Source: Oligoflexales bacterium
Lineage (GTDB): Bacteria; Bdellovibrionota_B; Oligoflexia; Oligoflexales; JALZUQ01
Direction: 5' to 3'
Assembly (NCBI GenBank): GCA_023301465.1
Contig: JALZUQ010000010.1
Span: forward strand, 1 to 64,000
DNA length: 64,000 nt
How positions within the stretch are numbered: position 1 is the first letter of the stretch; every line of letters begins with the position of its first letter. Position numbers and translations under genes: made by a program. Positions 39,463 to 50,900 of the stretch are shown piece after piece. A model generated the notes under the pieces. It did not search any database and was not told the DNA's origin. It worked only from the letters and a program-made list of their open reading frames with translations.

Positions 39463-40238
39463 AAAATACTGTCCATGACTTGATTTATAAATTGAAAATT
39501 TTGTTTGTGCACCACACCATCAGCATAGCTCACCAAAGCTTCATCTTGAGGATCTATTGCGACAGCAACATCTGCTGCCTCAAATATTTTAATATCATTT
39601 GCACCATCACCAAATGCCATTGAACTTTGGTCTTTCACTTGCTCTTTTAGCCATTGTGCCTTGTGATTAGAGTCCACTAAATGCCCAAACCACTTGCCAG
39701 TGAGTCGGTCATTAACAAGCTCAAATTGATTACAACAAATAGAGCTCACATCAATTTCTTCTGCAACACGACTTGCAACCACCTTAAAACCACCAGAAAC
39801 AATGTGTAACTCGCAACCTAATTGCTTAGCCTGCTGGGTAAACTCTCCCACTCCAGGAGTCAGCTTGAGTTTTTCGGCAACACTACGAAAGTGAGCAATA
39901 TCAACACCAGCAAATAGACTTAAACGATCTCGAAGAGATTCAGCAAAGTCCATTTTGCCTGACATAGCGGTTTGAGTAATCTCTTTTACTTTGTCATAAA
40001 CACCTAAAGCCTCTGCAGCAACGGTCAAACTCTCTTCCGTGATTAACGTGGAGTCCATATCAAAAAATAAATGTTTAATTTGCTTGACCCCAGAAACAAA
40101 AAAAGAAAAATCTTTCTTTGCCAACCACTCTTTGCGTAGCTTTTCTAGTAATGCATTTCGATTTGCTGGATCAAATGGGTTTTTTTCAAATGAACCAGAC
40201 TTCGTATGATAAATATAGTTTTTGTTTAACTTAAACAT
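39453..40238 (-). CDS. serB: Phosphoserine phosphatase
   Basis: FFDMDSTLITEE; VSGGFK; AFGDGANDIKIF. Confidence 0.87.
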   Translation of the reverse strand: MFKLNKNYIYHTKSGSFEKNPFDPANRNALLEKLRKEWLAKKDFSFFVSGVKQIKHLFFDMDSTLITEESLTVAAEALGVYDKVKEITQTAMSGKMDFAESLRDRLSLFAGVDIAHFRSVAEKLKLTPGVGEFTQQAKQLGCELHIVSGGFKVVASRVAEEIDVSSICCNQFELVNDRLTGKWFGHLVDSNHKAQWLKEQVKDQSSMAFGDGANDIKIFEAADVAVAIDPQDEALVSYADGVVHKQNFQFINQVMDSILCE

Positions 40239-41854
40239 TTAAAGTCCACCCCAAACAAATTAAGCTGCATGCGTCCTGCAAAAAAATTCTTATCTATTTG
40301 AACTAAAAATTCTGTTTTTTCGCCGATATTTAACTGATCTAACACTTGGTTAAAAAACATGATTTTTTGTGTCCCACGTTTTCCCCTAATAATAACCGCA
40401 GTATGTTTGTTTTTATAAAATTTAAGATCTTCAATCATTGTAACGACCCTAAAAACAGGCTTTGAAAAACCATTACCAAATGGTTTTAAGCCATCAAACA
40501 CTTCTAGAATATCTGTTGATAATAGGTTTGTCTCTAATGTTACATCAACATCAAGCTTACTTTCCCAAAGGCTGGGGTTTTGGAGTTTTATTTTGCTACT
40601 CCAAGAAATAAGCTGTTTACGAATTTCAGGAATATTCTCTGGGGAAAAGCTATAACCAGCCGCCGCAGGATGACCACCAAACTTACCAAAAAGCCCCTTA
40701 TCAACTGCCATACAAGCACCGGTAACATCAAACCCGGGAACACTTCTAGCTGAACCCTTACATACTAGCTCACCTTTATTAAAAAGCCACGTTGGTTTCC
40801 AAAATTTTTCTGCAATTTTGCTAGCAGCAATTCCAACCACACCAATATGCCAATCCCCCCCTAAGAACAAGATTGGGTCATCACGATACTCTTCCGCCAT
40901 AACCAATGCTTCTTCGTAGATTTCTTTTTGAATGAGCTTTCGTTTGTCATTGAGAACTGACATTTGTTCGATAAGTGGCTGGCAATCGCTCTCTACGAAT
41001 GCTTTTATGACTAAATGAGCGTGTTCTAATCTGCCAACTGCATTAATTCTCGGCCCCACTCTAAAACCAATATCAAATTCATCTAGGTCTGTTTCAGCTC
41101 CTGCAGCACGCCTGAGAGTTTTTAGAACTGTATGGTTACTTTTTACAAGTGCACCTACTCCCATTTTTGCTAGTTTGTGGTTTACACCATTTAAAGGCAC
41201 AACATCACAAATAGTTGCCATCCCACATAGTGCTAAAATATCATTCCACACTTGAGGGGTTATCTGAAAATCTTTACCAAGTTTTCGAAGCAACACAAAT
41301 GTAATTCCACATCCACATAACTCTTGATACATTTCATTTGGATGCATCTTTGGATTTAAAATAAGTGAATCAGGCATTTTTTCTTTTTGGATAACATGAT
41401 GATCCGTACAAATAAAATCAACACCTTTTGATTTGCAAAATGCTGCTTCTTCGTTCGCAGTAATGCCTGTATCCATGGTAATAATTAACTGAGCACCTCT
41501 ACTAATGAGAGATTTAACCGCTTCAAGATTTACACCATAACCTTCTGAAAACCGGCAAGGAATATAGTACTCATAATTTTTAAAACCAATTGCTTTGAAA
41601 AACCAAACCCATGAGACACAACTCATCGTCCCATCAACATCGTAATCTGCATATAATGCTATTTTTTTGTTTTGTTGAATGGCATTTTTTACGACACCTG
41701 CAATTTCTGTCAAACCGTAATCACCATACTCAAGTTTTTCTACGGCTTCAAAATTTCTGTTGTCTTTGATCACTGATGCAAGGTGGTTAAAATCATCCAC
41801 AGTCTTAGCAGACTGTATGCTCCAATGTTTATAAAAATGACCCGACATATCCAA
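40226..41854 (-). CDS. recJ: Single-stranded-DNA-specific exonuclease RecJ
   Basis: ALYADYDVDGTMS, TMDTGITA, CTDHHV, GPRINAVGRL, GHPAAAGYSF. Confidence 0.92.
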   Translation of the reverse strand: MDMSGHFYKHWSIQSAKTVDDFNHLASVIKDNRNFEAVEKLEYGDYGLTEIAGVVKNAIQQNKKIALYADYDVDGTMSCVSWVWFFKAIGFKNYEYYIPCRFSEGYGVNLEAVKSLISRGAQLIITMDTGITANEEAAFCKSKGVDFICTDHHVIQKEKMPDSLILNPKMHPNEMYQELCGCGITFVLLRKLGKDFQITPQVWNDILALCGMATICDVVPLNGVNHKLAKMGVGALVKSNHTVLKTLRRAAGAETDLDEFDIGFRVGPRINAVGRLEHAHLVIKAFVESDCQPLIEQMSVLNDKRKLIQKEIYEEALVMAEEYRDDPILFLGGDWHIGVVGIAASKIAEKFWKPTWLFNKGELVCKGSARSVPGFDVTGACMAVDKGLFGKFGGHPAAAGYSFSPENIPEIRKQLISWSSKIKLQNPSLWESKLDVDVTLETNLLSTDILEVFDGLKPFGNGFSKPVFRVVTMIEDLKFYKNKHTAVIIRGKRGTQKIMFFNQVLDQLNIGEKTEFLVQIDKNFFAGRMQLNLFGVDFKCLS

Positions 41855-42067
41855 CTCACCACCAATTATTTCATGATTTTATAACCCAAACTCTTTGATA
41901 GAGATAGGTTTTATAGGTAGCTATGCTAAATTCTCGTTCAAAACATAAAAGTCTAGAAATTACTGGCAAATTCCTGCGTTAAAAGCACAAAACATCGACT
42001 ATATAGTCTCTCTTATGAACAGGTATCAACACTTAGAAAATCATGCTAAACTATACCCTCATATTGA

Positions 42068-43042
42068 ATGGTGAAGGCTTTGCTTAAAAAACATATTTTT
42101 CTATTATTTACTACCCTAATACTAACATTAATTCAGTGTCGATCAAGAGAACTAACATCTCAATCTGGTATTAGTTCCACTGATTTAACACTTATTGATC
42201 TTTACGCACTTGATTGGATTGAAGTTCACCGACTAGCTTTACTTTCTAGACTATCATATTCAGACCCCGAAGAGATCACCGGAGAACTAGAAGACCTAAA
42301 AAAAGAAGCAGGTGTTGTCGACTATAAGTTCATCAATGAAAAGGGTACTCAAGTTTATCTTTTTGACTTTGGAAGTTCGCTAACTTTTGTTTTCAGAGGA
42401 ACAGAAGAAAACTGGCAAGATTACAGTACCGATATGAATTTTTGGCACCGATCTATTAATGGACTTCGAGGCCACGCAGGTTTCTTCAACGCGTATAAAT
42501 GGGTAGCTGAACATATTGATAACTACCTCGCCACACTACCTGTCTCTAGCAGAAGAAATCATCAAACCAAAAGCATCACTCTTGCAGGACATAGTCTTGG
42601 AGGAGCATTAGCTCAAATCGCGGCTCATGAACTTTCAGACAAAATTAATTTAAAGCATGTTGTTACATTTGGTGCTCCTAGAGTTTTTAACGCTCTATCT
42701 TCACAGAAGTATGACAAAAAACTAAAAGTTAAGACGTACAATATTATTTATAATCAAGACTTTGTCTCAGGCCTTCCACATTGGAGCCTTAACTTTAAAA
42801 GAACAGGGAACGCTGTGTATATTGTTGGAGGCAACTGCGGTCTATCCACTAAACCAATCCCAATCAAAGGCATTATCAAACGAAAATTCGAAAATGACAT
42901 TGAATTCTTAAAGGGGTTGAAACTATTCAAAAAACCCATAAAACCTTTAATTGATGTACCTCTACCACTTAAAGATCACGCACTTCAAAATTACATTGAT
43001 TGTACTGCAGTACACGCAGGGGTTGAAGAATATGACAAATAA
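42068..43042 (+). CDS. Class 3 lipase, lipoprotein
   Basis: VFRGTEENWQDYSTD; ITLAGHSLGGALAQIAA; TFGAPRV; lipobox-like LIQC. Confidence 0.85.
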   Translation: MVKALLKKHIFLLFTTLILTLIQCRSRELTSQSGISSTDLTLIDLYALDWIEVHRLALLSRLSYSDPEEITGELEDLKKEAGVVDYKFINEKGTQVYLFDFGSSLTFVFRGTEENWQDYSTDMNFWHRSINGLRGHAGFFNAYKWVAEHIDNYLATLPVSSRRNHQTKSITLAGHSLGGALAQIAAHELSDKINLKHVVTFGAPRVFNALSSQKYDKKLKVKTYNIIYNQDFVSGLPHWSLNFKRTGNAVYIVGGNCGLSTKPIPIKGIIKRKFENDIEFLKGLKLFKKPIKPLIDVPLPLKDHALQNYIDCTAVHAGVEEYDK

Positions 43043-43454
43043 TACACGTCCGAGCTTTATGGATGTTTACATGCAGCTGTCAAAAATTTTAGCAAAAAGA
43101 TCAACTTGCTCAAGACTGCAAGTAGGCACGGTTATCACGAGCACTGATTTCAGGAAAGTTCTAGCCATAGGCTACAACGGAAATGCGACTGGCTTGGATA
43201 ATCATTGTGACAGAGATGAGCCTGGAAACTGCGGCTGCCTCCACTCTGAAGAAAATGCCGTTATCAACTGTGATAGCCCAAGAAGCACAGAAAAAATCTG
43301 TTTTGTCACTCACCTTCCCTGCACAGCTTGTGCAAAAAGACTTATAAACTTAGGCAATGTTAAAAAAATTATTTATGGAGAAGCATACCGGAAAGACTGC
43401 TCTCTTGAAATCTTCAAAAAAACAAACATAGAGGTATCTAAGTACCAACCCTAA
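43032..43454 (+). CDS. dCMP/cytidine deaminase family protein
   Basis: RSTCSRLQVGTVIT, LHSEENAVINC, LPCTACAKRLIN zinc-binding motifs; ATG at 43032 overlapping the lipase stop. Confidence 0.87.
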   Translation: MTNNTRPSFMDVYMQLSKILAKRSTCSRLQVGTVITSTDFRKVLAIGYNGNATGLDNHCDRDEPGNCGCLHSEENAVINCDSPRSTEKICFVTHLPCTACAKRLINLGNVKKIIYGEAYRKDCSLEIFKKTNIEVSKYQP

Positions 43455-43608
43455 ACTTTCGTAAACCCCTAAAGAGAGTTACTTATTAAATCATTTTCAA
43501 TGACTTACCAAACAATGCACTAATTTTCCTATCTGCATTTTTTTATGATATTTGTTAAGATAAATTATTCAATTTTATTTGTTCACTCTTGAAAGGGACC
43601 CCCTCATG

Positions 43609-44214
43609 AAACGATTGATAATCTTAGCTGCATGTTTAACTTCTCCACTTTTTGCTGTTGAAACAACTTCTACGATGGTGGAATGCTCTAAAAGCAGTGT
43701 TGTCCGTAAAATCGAAGTAACTAGAACCAATAATGGAACCTCTGAGTCTTGTGAGGTTATTTATCACAAACCTTCAGAAGGAGCTCAATCAAACACTATT
43801 TGGTCAGCAGACTTACAAAAAGGTTACTGTGACGAAAAAGCTGCTGGTTTTGTACAAAAGCAAGAGAGCTGGGGATTTGCATGTACAGGTCAAGCAAACT
43901 TAGCGGTTAGCAACTTGAATACCGATAACTCTGCGGGATCGACAACAGAATCGACTGGATCAAAATCAGAGTCAATGAAAGACAAAATGACTGACACCGC
44001 TAAGAAAGCTATGCAAGGCACAACGGATACGATGAAAGCCGGAACTGACTCAACAAAAGAAATGATGGATAAAGGCACGAAAAACATCAAAGAAAAAATG
44101 AATGAAACCACAAAAAGCATGATGGACAAAGCGAAAGCGAAAGCATCAGAAGCAACCGGAAAAGGCATGGACACCATGAAAAAAGGCGTAGGAAGCACAA
44201 AAGAAGGCCAATAA
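43609..44214 (+). CDS. Secreted protein with LEA/YtxH-like amphipathic repeat tail
   Basis: Signal peptide MKRLIILAACLTSPLFA; Met/Lys/Thr-rich DTAKKAMQ..TDTMKAG..STKEMMDKG..NIKEKMNE. Confidence 0.65.
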   Translation, partial: KRLIILAACLTSPLFAVETTSTMVECSKSSVVRKIEVTRTNNGTSESCEVIYHKPSEGAQSNTIWSADLQKGYCDEKAAGFVQKQESWGFACTGQANLAVSNLNTDNSAGSTTESTGSKSESMKDKMTDTAKKAMQGTTDTMKAGTDSTKEMMDKGTKNIKEKMNETTKSMMDKAKAKASEATGKGMDTMKKGVGSTKEGQ

Positions 44215-44248
44215 TACAAAACCTTATGTGACTTACTGATTAACACTT

Positions 44249-44285
44249 ACCCCCTTTTGATTCGATCAATAAGGGGGTTTTTTAT
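44249..44285 (+). terminator. Rho-independent terminator
   Basis: ACCCCCTT...AAGGGGGTTTTTT. Confidence 0.85.
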
Positions 44286-44291
44286 AAAAAA

Positions 44292-45113
44292 CTATTCTGT
44301 AATTCGTAGACTCAAACACTTGGCAGACCCACCCGATTTTAAAAACTCAGATAGATTTACTTCATGAACTTTAAAGCCCCAATCATTTAGCTGTTTCTTC
44401 ATTCTTTCAGAGGCGTAACTAAAGACAACCGCTTCTTTTAGATCAATTGCATTACAACAAAAACGGTCCGCTTCTTCTTTTTGAATTTCTAAGATTTTAT
44501 CAGCAGGGAAAAATTCTTTTATTTCTTTTTGTGCAGACTCAGAAAAAGCTTGAGGGTAATATATTAAATACCCACCTTCTAAAGGACAAAATGCAGTATC
44601 AATATGGTAAAACTCTTTTGTAACGAGCTCTAATTTATGAACTTTGACACCTGTTACCTCCTCTAAAAAATCTAAACCAGATTTTTCTGTCCTTGGGCCA
44701 TAACCACCCCATAGATCACCTTTAATTCGGTCATACAAAGCATCACCCGCACCTTCAAAGTAAATATCTTTTGGAGGTTCAATGGCTTCAAAACCATTTT
44801 GTTCAAACCACTCTAAATTATATGGTTCTTCTGCTTGGCGTTGAGGGTGAAGATAACGAGCTAGCACTGCTTTTTTATCTTTGATGACGGCAGCATTTGC
44901 CGTAAAGACAAGGTCTGGCACTCCAGCTTGTGGAGTAAGTTCTTTCACAACCGCATATTTTTGCACAATACTTTTTAGTTCATTCCACTGCTTCATAGCA
45001 AGATCAGTATCAACTTTGGTATTTTCTTTCATCCAAGGGTTAATTTGATAATCCACAGTAAAGTAGTTAGGAGCACACATTAGAATTTCAGTTTTCGTCA
45101 TAATTCCCGCCAT
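44292..45113 (-). CDS. Amidinotransferase/dimethylarginine dimethylaminohydrolase family
   Basis: MCAPNYFTVDYQINPWM; PDLVFTANAA; FEGAGDAL; GGSAKCLSLRI with C-terminal Cys. Confidence 0.83.
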   Translation of the reverse strand: MAGIMTKTEILMCAPNYFTVDYQINPWMKENTKVDTDLAMKQWNELKSIVQKYAVVKELTPQAGVPDLVFTANAAVIKDKKAVLARYLHPQRQAEEPYNLEWFEQNGFEAIEPPKDIYFEGAGDALYDRIKGDLWGGYGPRTEKSGLDFLEEVTGVKVHKLELVTKEFYHIDTAFCPLEGGYLIYYPQAFSESAQKEIKEFFPADKILEIQKEEADRFCCNAIDLKEAVVFSYASERMKKQLNDWGFKVHEVNLSEFLKSGGSAKCLSLRITE

Positions 45114-45147
45114 TGGTTTACAGCTTTATTTTATCACCGCAGTATAA

Positions 45148-45315
45148 ATGGATCAAAACAAACATAAAAAACGAAAAAAGAATAAAACTTCAAACCATCA
45201 ATACACACATCAACAACATACTGATATCACTAATCTTTCAAAGAACTACAAAGCTTCCTTGATAAAAAAAACCGTTGAACTCAATAGAAAACATGTACCT
45301 TTATTTACCATCTAA
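45148..45315 (+). CDS. Possible small basic protein (55 aa)
   Basis: ATG...TAA reading MDQNKHKKRKKNKTSNHQYTHQQHTDITNLSKNYKASLIKKTVELNRKHVPLFTI; no homology claimed. Confidence 0.25.
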   Translation: MDQNKHKKRKKNKTSNHQYTHQQHTDITNLSKNYKASLIKKTVELNRKHVPLFTI

Positions 45316-45443
45316 ACTTGTCTGCAGCAGGAAGTTTTTTGGCTATGGGGTCAAAAACCAACGACCCATCGACATTCAAAGCAGTTCATTGACCAAAAAC
45401 ATATACTAGAATATGTATGTAGAAAGAATCTGGAGTACTACAT

Positions 45444-46418
45444 TTGTCTACATATGTTTATAGGCCCATGTTTAGGATAGCGAGAGGTAAAATCCCGGAA
45501 ATAGAAATCCATGGATTTACACTCATCTACCAAAATAAAAACTTGCTATTTGGCAATAAAAAACAAGCTCATTCAAAAATCGTGTCTAGATCACTTTTAA
45601 AACCTTGGCAACTACTTGCCGCAAAAGTTCCTATCGAAAAAGATTATCGTTGGCTAATTGCAACTGCTTCACACTCTGGAGAACTTGACCATCTTAGAAC
45701 CGTTCACGCTCTCGCAAAAGAAAATAACATAAATCTTGATTCTCTTTTGTGCCCAGAATCTTATCCACTGGACAAAGATCTTCGGGCGATTCAAAAATCA
45801 GATGGCCTGCCTCCTGCAAAAACTTTTCATAACTGTTCAGGAAAACATTTAGGTTACCTTTGGTCGTGTCAAACCAATAACTATGATTCCGCTACCTACT
45901 TAAACCCAGATCATCCTATTAATGGTTTTCTAAAAAAGAAAATTGAATCCATCACAGAAAATAATATCTCATTTGTCACTGATGGTTGTGGGTTACAAAG
46001 TGTTATTTTAAATGCTGTTGACATGGTTCGACTCTATCAATCTCTGGTAGCTGATGAAGACCCCGCATCAAAAGCTCTCGTAGAAAATTGGGTAGAACAC
46101 CCAAGACTTGTAAGTGGCAGAAGAAGACTCGACGCAGACATTGTCGATGACTTAAAAGGCGATTGGATTGCAAAAGAAGGTGCGGATGGATTAATCATGC
46201 TTCAATCACCCAAAAGTGATCGTGGATTTAGCATCTTATGCAAACTATCTAGCGGGATGTCCCATAAGTATTGGGCCATGGGGATTTGGAGTGCTCTTAA
46301 ATCTTTAAACTCTGAAGAACCAGAATTAAAAAGACTGCAACACTACCTCGGGTTGAAGGTTCAGCAGTTTTTAGAAGCCCACCAAGAGTTCCAGATCATC
46401 AAACCATCAGCGACATAA
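45444..46418 (+). CDS. Asparaginase (Rhizobium-type asparaginase II family)
   Basis: SRSLLKPWQLLA, IATASHSGE, HNCSGKHLGYL, VTDGCGLQSV; TTG start in track, true start may be an internal ATG. Confidence 0.82.
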   Translation: MSTYVYRPMFRIARGKIPEIEIHGFTLIYQNKNLLFGNKKQAHSKIVSRSLLKPWQLLAAKVPIEKDYRWLIATASHSGELDHLRTVHALAKENNINLDSLLCPESYPLDKDLRAIQKSDGLPPAKTFHNCSGKHLGYLWSCQTNNYDSATYLNPDHPINGFLKKKIESITENNISFVTDGCGLQSVILNAVDMVRLYQSLVADEDPASKALVENWVEHPRLVSGRRRLDADIVDDLKGDWIAKEGADGLIMLQSPKSDRGFSILCKLSSGMSHKYWAMGIWSALKSLNSEEPELKRLQHYLGLKVQQFLEAHQEFQIIKPSAT

Positions 46419-46512
46419 CTAATTGTCGATAAATTCTGTAGAATAACTGTATCCATAAATTGCTATAACCCCGCTATTTTATTACACTTGGGTAATTCAT
46501 TTTGGGGGTTTT

Positions 46513-47952
46513 GTGAATCGTTTCATCATCATTTTGCTTGCTCTTCTACCAGTGAACGCCTTTGGGTTAAACTTGCAAGACGCTCTTCAAAAAGCAGCAA
46601 ATTCTGCCCCTCAACTATTAGAAATCAAATCTCAAATAGAAACTCAAAGAGCTCAATCTGGAGCGATCCAAGGAGCGTATGATATTACTTTATACGGTAA
46701 AGCAAATTATGCTGTAGATAAAACAGAACAAACATCGTCATTCTCTGGAGAGGAAAGAAAAAAAACCAACATCAACTTTGGAGCAAAGAAACTTTTTTCT
46801 ACCGGTACTGCTATTGATATCCAAGCAGGGCATAACATTTCTGAACTGATATTTGGCTCTAACACAGGAGCCTTTAACCCTTCAACTACCATTGACCCAA
46901 ACCCTGCCAATCAAAGCATGATCTCAATAAGCATTAAACAATCTCTTCTTAAAAATTTCATGGCAAGGGAGGTTGAGCTTCAAAACGCTTTGGCTATCGC
47001 AAATATCTCAACTGCAGAGTGGCAACTTAAACTTGTAAAACAAATGGTCCAAGCCGAAACAGAAAGCCTGTTCTTCCTCGGTGCAACTCTCGAAAAGCAA
47101 ATTGCCATTCTCAGACAACTAGTCAGTAAAACTAATCGTTATGCAAAACTCATGGAAAAACGTGTAGGTCTTGGGCGAGCCGATCAAGTTGATCTTGCAA
47201 ACGCAAGAATTCAAGCTGTTAAGTCTGAAGGAAACTTACTCGGTTTAGAAATTCAACGAGATAATATTGTTCGTAAACTTCAAAGCAATATTCATTCAAA
47301 TCAACCTCTAAACCTGAAAGACATCAACCTCAAAACAAGTGTACTAAATAGCATAGAGAGCCCAACAAAGGCCTTGGAAACTGCTACTAATAATAGAATA
47401 GACATCAAGACCATCGAAGCAAAACTAAACCCTATCCGAATTCAAGAACAAATCAGCAAAGAAAAAAGCAAACCTTCATTAGATATTGTGGCACGAGGTG
47501 CATATTATGGTTTGGATAAAGATGCATCTTCTGCTTGGTCAGAAAATCTTGGGCTCGATCAGCCCCAGTTTTTTATTGGCGTTGAATTCAGTTGGAAACC
47601 ATGGTCAAAAGAATATAAAGCGAACCAAAAAGGTAGCATTGCTCAAAAATCTAATTTAGAGAGTCAAAAGAGCAGCCTTTTACATAATTTAAAACGAGAT
47701 ATTGAAATTGCATTCATGCAAAAAGATTCAGCACAAAAAAAACTAAAACAAGCAAACAGGCAAATTTATTCATTAGGCAAAAGATTAAGAGAAGAACGAA
47801 AAAAATTCACTCAAGCTAGAGGTGAGCAAATAGTTTCACTCCTTTATGAAATTGAGTCTCTTAATGCAAAGATTGAACAAATCAATGCTTATAAAGATGC
47901 AAGGATGGCAGAAGCAAGCATTAGATTACATACTCACACTTACCCTTATTAA
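46513..47952 (+). CDS. TolC-family outer membrane efflux protein
   Basis: Signal peptide, LNLQDALQKAANSAPQLLEIKSQIETQRAQ, repeated coiled-coil/barrel pattern. Confidence 0.83.
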   Translation: MNRFIIILLALLPVNAFGLNLQDALQKAANSAPQLLEIKSQIETQRAQSGAIQGAYDITLYGKANYAVDKTEQTSSFSGEERKKTNINFGAKKLFSTGTAIDIQAGHNISELIFGSNTGAFNPSTTIDPNPANQSMISISIKQSLLKNFMAREVELQNALAIANISTAEWQLKLVKQMVQAETESLFFLGATLEKQIAILRQLVSKTNRYAKLMEKRVGLGRADQVDLANARIQAVKSEGNLLGLEIQRDNIVRKLQSNIHSNQPLNLKDINLKTSVLNSIESPTKALETATNNRIDIKTIEAKLNPIRIQEQISKEKSKPSLDIVARGAYYGLDKDASSAWSENLGLDQPQFFIGVEFSWKPWSKEYKANQKGSIAQKSNLESQKSSLLHNLKRDIEIAFMQKDSAQKKLKQANRQIYSLGKRLREERKKFTQARGEQIVSLLYEIESLNAKIEQINAYKDARMAEASIRLHTHTYPY

Positions 47953-47967
47953 CCAAAGGTTTGATCC

Positions 47968-50900
47968 ATGTTAAAGAAAATCATCTCAAGTTGCGTTAAA
48001 AACCCGATCATCATTAATACAATTACTGTGCTTATCTTAGTGTTTGGCTTAATCAAAGGCTTGAACATGAACAAAGAAGCATTTCCAGCAGTAGATTTTA
48101 AAAACGTTGTTGTTAGTACGATTTACCCTGGAGCATCACCTCGCGATGTTGAACTCTTTGTAACAGACCCTATCGAAAAAGAAATTGCTACAGTAGCTGG
48201 AATCGAAGAAATGCGAGGCAGCAGTATTGAAGGCAGAAGCAGTATTATTGTTAAATTAGATCCTGATGAAAATGAGGATGAAGTTAGAGATATCATTAAT
48301 AATATTACACGAGCAGTAGCGAGAGTAAGTGATCTGCCTAATGATCTACCAAACCCTCCCACCGTCATTGAAATGGAAAGTGCGAGATTTCCAATTATCA
48401 CAGTTTCTTTAAGTGGTGACTTAGGTTACGAAGAGCTAGATCGTCAAGCTGATATTATTGCTGAAAGACTCGAAAGAATCTCTGATGTATCTAGTGTGGT
48501 GAGGCTTGGAGATCGTGAAAAAGAGTTCTGGGTAGAAGTTAACCCAGAAAAATTAGACCGATATAATATTTCACTTGGTCAAGTTGTTGATACACTCAAA
48601 AAAAGAAACGTCAACCTTCCGGGTGGTGCTCTTCAAACACAAGACAAAGAGTTTTTGGTAAGAACTGTTGGAGAGGTAAATAGCAGCGAACAAATCAGCA
48701 ATATTATCATTCGTGCAAACGCAGCAGGAATTAAGGTTAGGATACAAGATATTGGTACCGTTAAAGAAACCTTTGCTGATACATCTTATGCCTACCGTGC
48801 AAATCAAAAACCGGCCGTCATGATGAATGTTTTAAAATCGGTAGATGGTGATGCAATTCGCTTAGTAGACGAAGTAAAAAAGAATGTAAAATCATACTTA
48901 AAAACACAGAAAAATCATAGCTTTACCGTTGAATATATTAATGACATCAGTGAATTTGTTCGTAACCGCTTAGGTGTCCTCACCAACAATGGAATCATCG
49001 GAATCATTCTTGTATTAATCGTACTTCTGGTAACACTTTCTTTTGGAATTGCATCTGTGGCAGCCATGGGAATGCCCATCGCACTTGTGGGTACTTTTAT
49101 TTTCATGTCTTTCTTTGGAATGAGTGTCAACCTGCTTAGTATGTTTGGGATGATTATTGTACTTGGTATCTTAGTTGACGATGCCATTATTGTTGCTGAA
49201 AATATCTGGTACCACTATGAAAACGGTAAATCTGCTTATGATGCAACCATTATAGGGACTAGTGAAGTTGTTATACCTGTATCAGCAACCATCCTAACAA
49301 CTATTGCTGCATTCTCTCCCCTTATGATGATGAGTGGGATCATGGGTTCTTTTATATCCCAAATGCCTAAAGTTGTGATTATGGCATTAGCATCCTCTTG
49401 GTTTGAGGCGATTTTTATTCTTCCTTCTCACGCGTTTGACGCTCTAAAATTAAGTGAACACTTTTCAAACCGAAAAATAAAGAAAGAAATCGATAAAGGT
49501 TTTGAAAAAAAACCATCAAAAATGCAATTCATCATGGATGCCTATGAGGCTTTACTGCGTTTTTCTTTAAAATTCAGGTTTAGTTTTGTAGCTGCAATGA
49601 TTATCTTTTCTATTTTTACTTTTTTCGTACAATTTAAATACTCAGGTTTTGTTTTATTTCCACCTGATGGTGTTGAGCAATTTTTTGTTCGAGCTGACAT
49701 GGAACCCGGTAAGTCTATAGAAGAAACCATGAGAGAAATGAAAAAAATTGAGAAAATCATTGCAGAACTTCCAAAAGAAGAGCTCAAAACGGTTACCACT
49801 ACAGTGGGCATTCAACAAAACGATCCAAATGATCCGTTTACAGGAAGAGGAAAAAATTTAGGTGAAATCAAAGTCTTTTTAACACCAGAAAACGATAGAA
49901 TAAGAACTGCAAATGTAATTATGGAAGACCTAAGAAAAACTATAGAAGAAGAAATCAAAAACTCACCACTTAGAAATTTTCGCATGCAAAGAGCACAACA
50001 AGGGCCACCAGTCGGACGACCTGTTGCAGTTCGCATCTCTGGAGATGATTTCAAAATACTTGATAAAATCATAGATCAATACAAGGTCGAACTTGCTAAT
50101 ATTAAAGGGGTTAGTGACATTGAATCAAACTTTAAGGAAGGCAAAAAAGAAATTCAAATTCATATTGATGAAATAAAAGCCGCCGCATACTTATTAACTG
50201 CAGACACCATTGCATTTCATGTCCGCACAGCCCTTGACGGAAGCATCGCTTCCTATGTTCGTTCAGGAGGAACTAGACAAGCTATTCGAGTTCGCTTTGA
50301 TGAAAGACACAAGAAAGACATGCCCACGCTTGCAAAAATCAAAGTCCCTAACCAGTTAGGAAATATGGTGGCATTAAGCAAGGTTGCTGAATTTGTTCAA
50401 AAACCGGGTGTCGTAAAGATTGATCATTTTGATAGAAAACGCACCATTACTGTTTCGGCAGAATTAGACACAAAAATTTCAAACTCAACAAAAGTAAATG
50501 AACAACTTGCAGGATTAACAAAAAAACTACAAGTGAAGCACCCAGAAGTCACCATTACTCAAGGAGGTGAATACGAAGACACAGCAAAGAGCATGAAGTC
50601 ACTTCAAGAAGCATTTATTATGGCACTTGCGGCTATATTTTTAATCCTCACAACATTATTTGGTAGTCTCTCTCAGCCTATCGTGGTGATGATGGCAATC
50701 CCATTTGGGATCATTGGAGTTATCTGGGCGACTTTCCTACACGGGATGCCTATTAGTTTCTTTAGTATGGTTGGTACAATTGGCTTGAGTGGTGTTGTTG
50801 TCAACGACTCTATTGTACTTGTTGACTTCCTCAATAAATCACGAGCAGCTGGACTAAATGTAATGGACGCTGCAATTGCTGCAGGTAAAAGAAGGTTTAG

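Noticed and set aside
43890-44246. 118-aa minus-strand hydrophobic ORF opposite the repeat-tail gene
   Set aside because: Low-complexity antisense of the Lys/Met-rich repeat; hydrophobicity is a by-product of the complement
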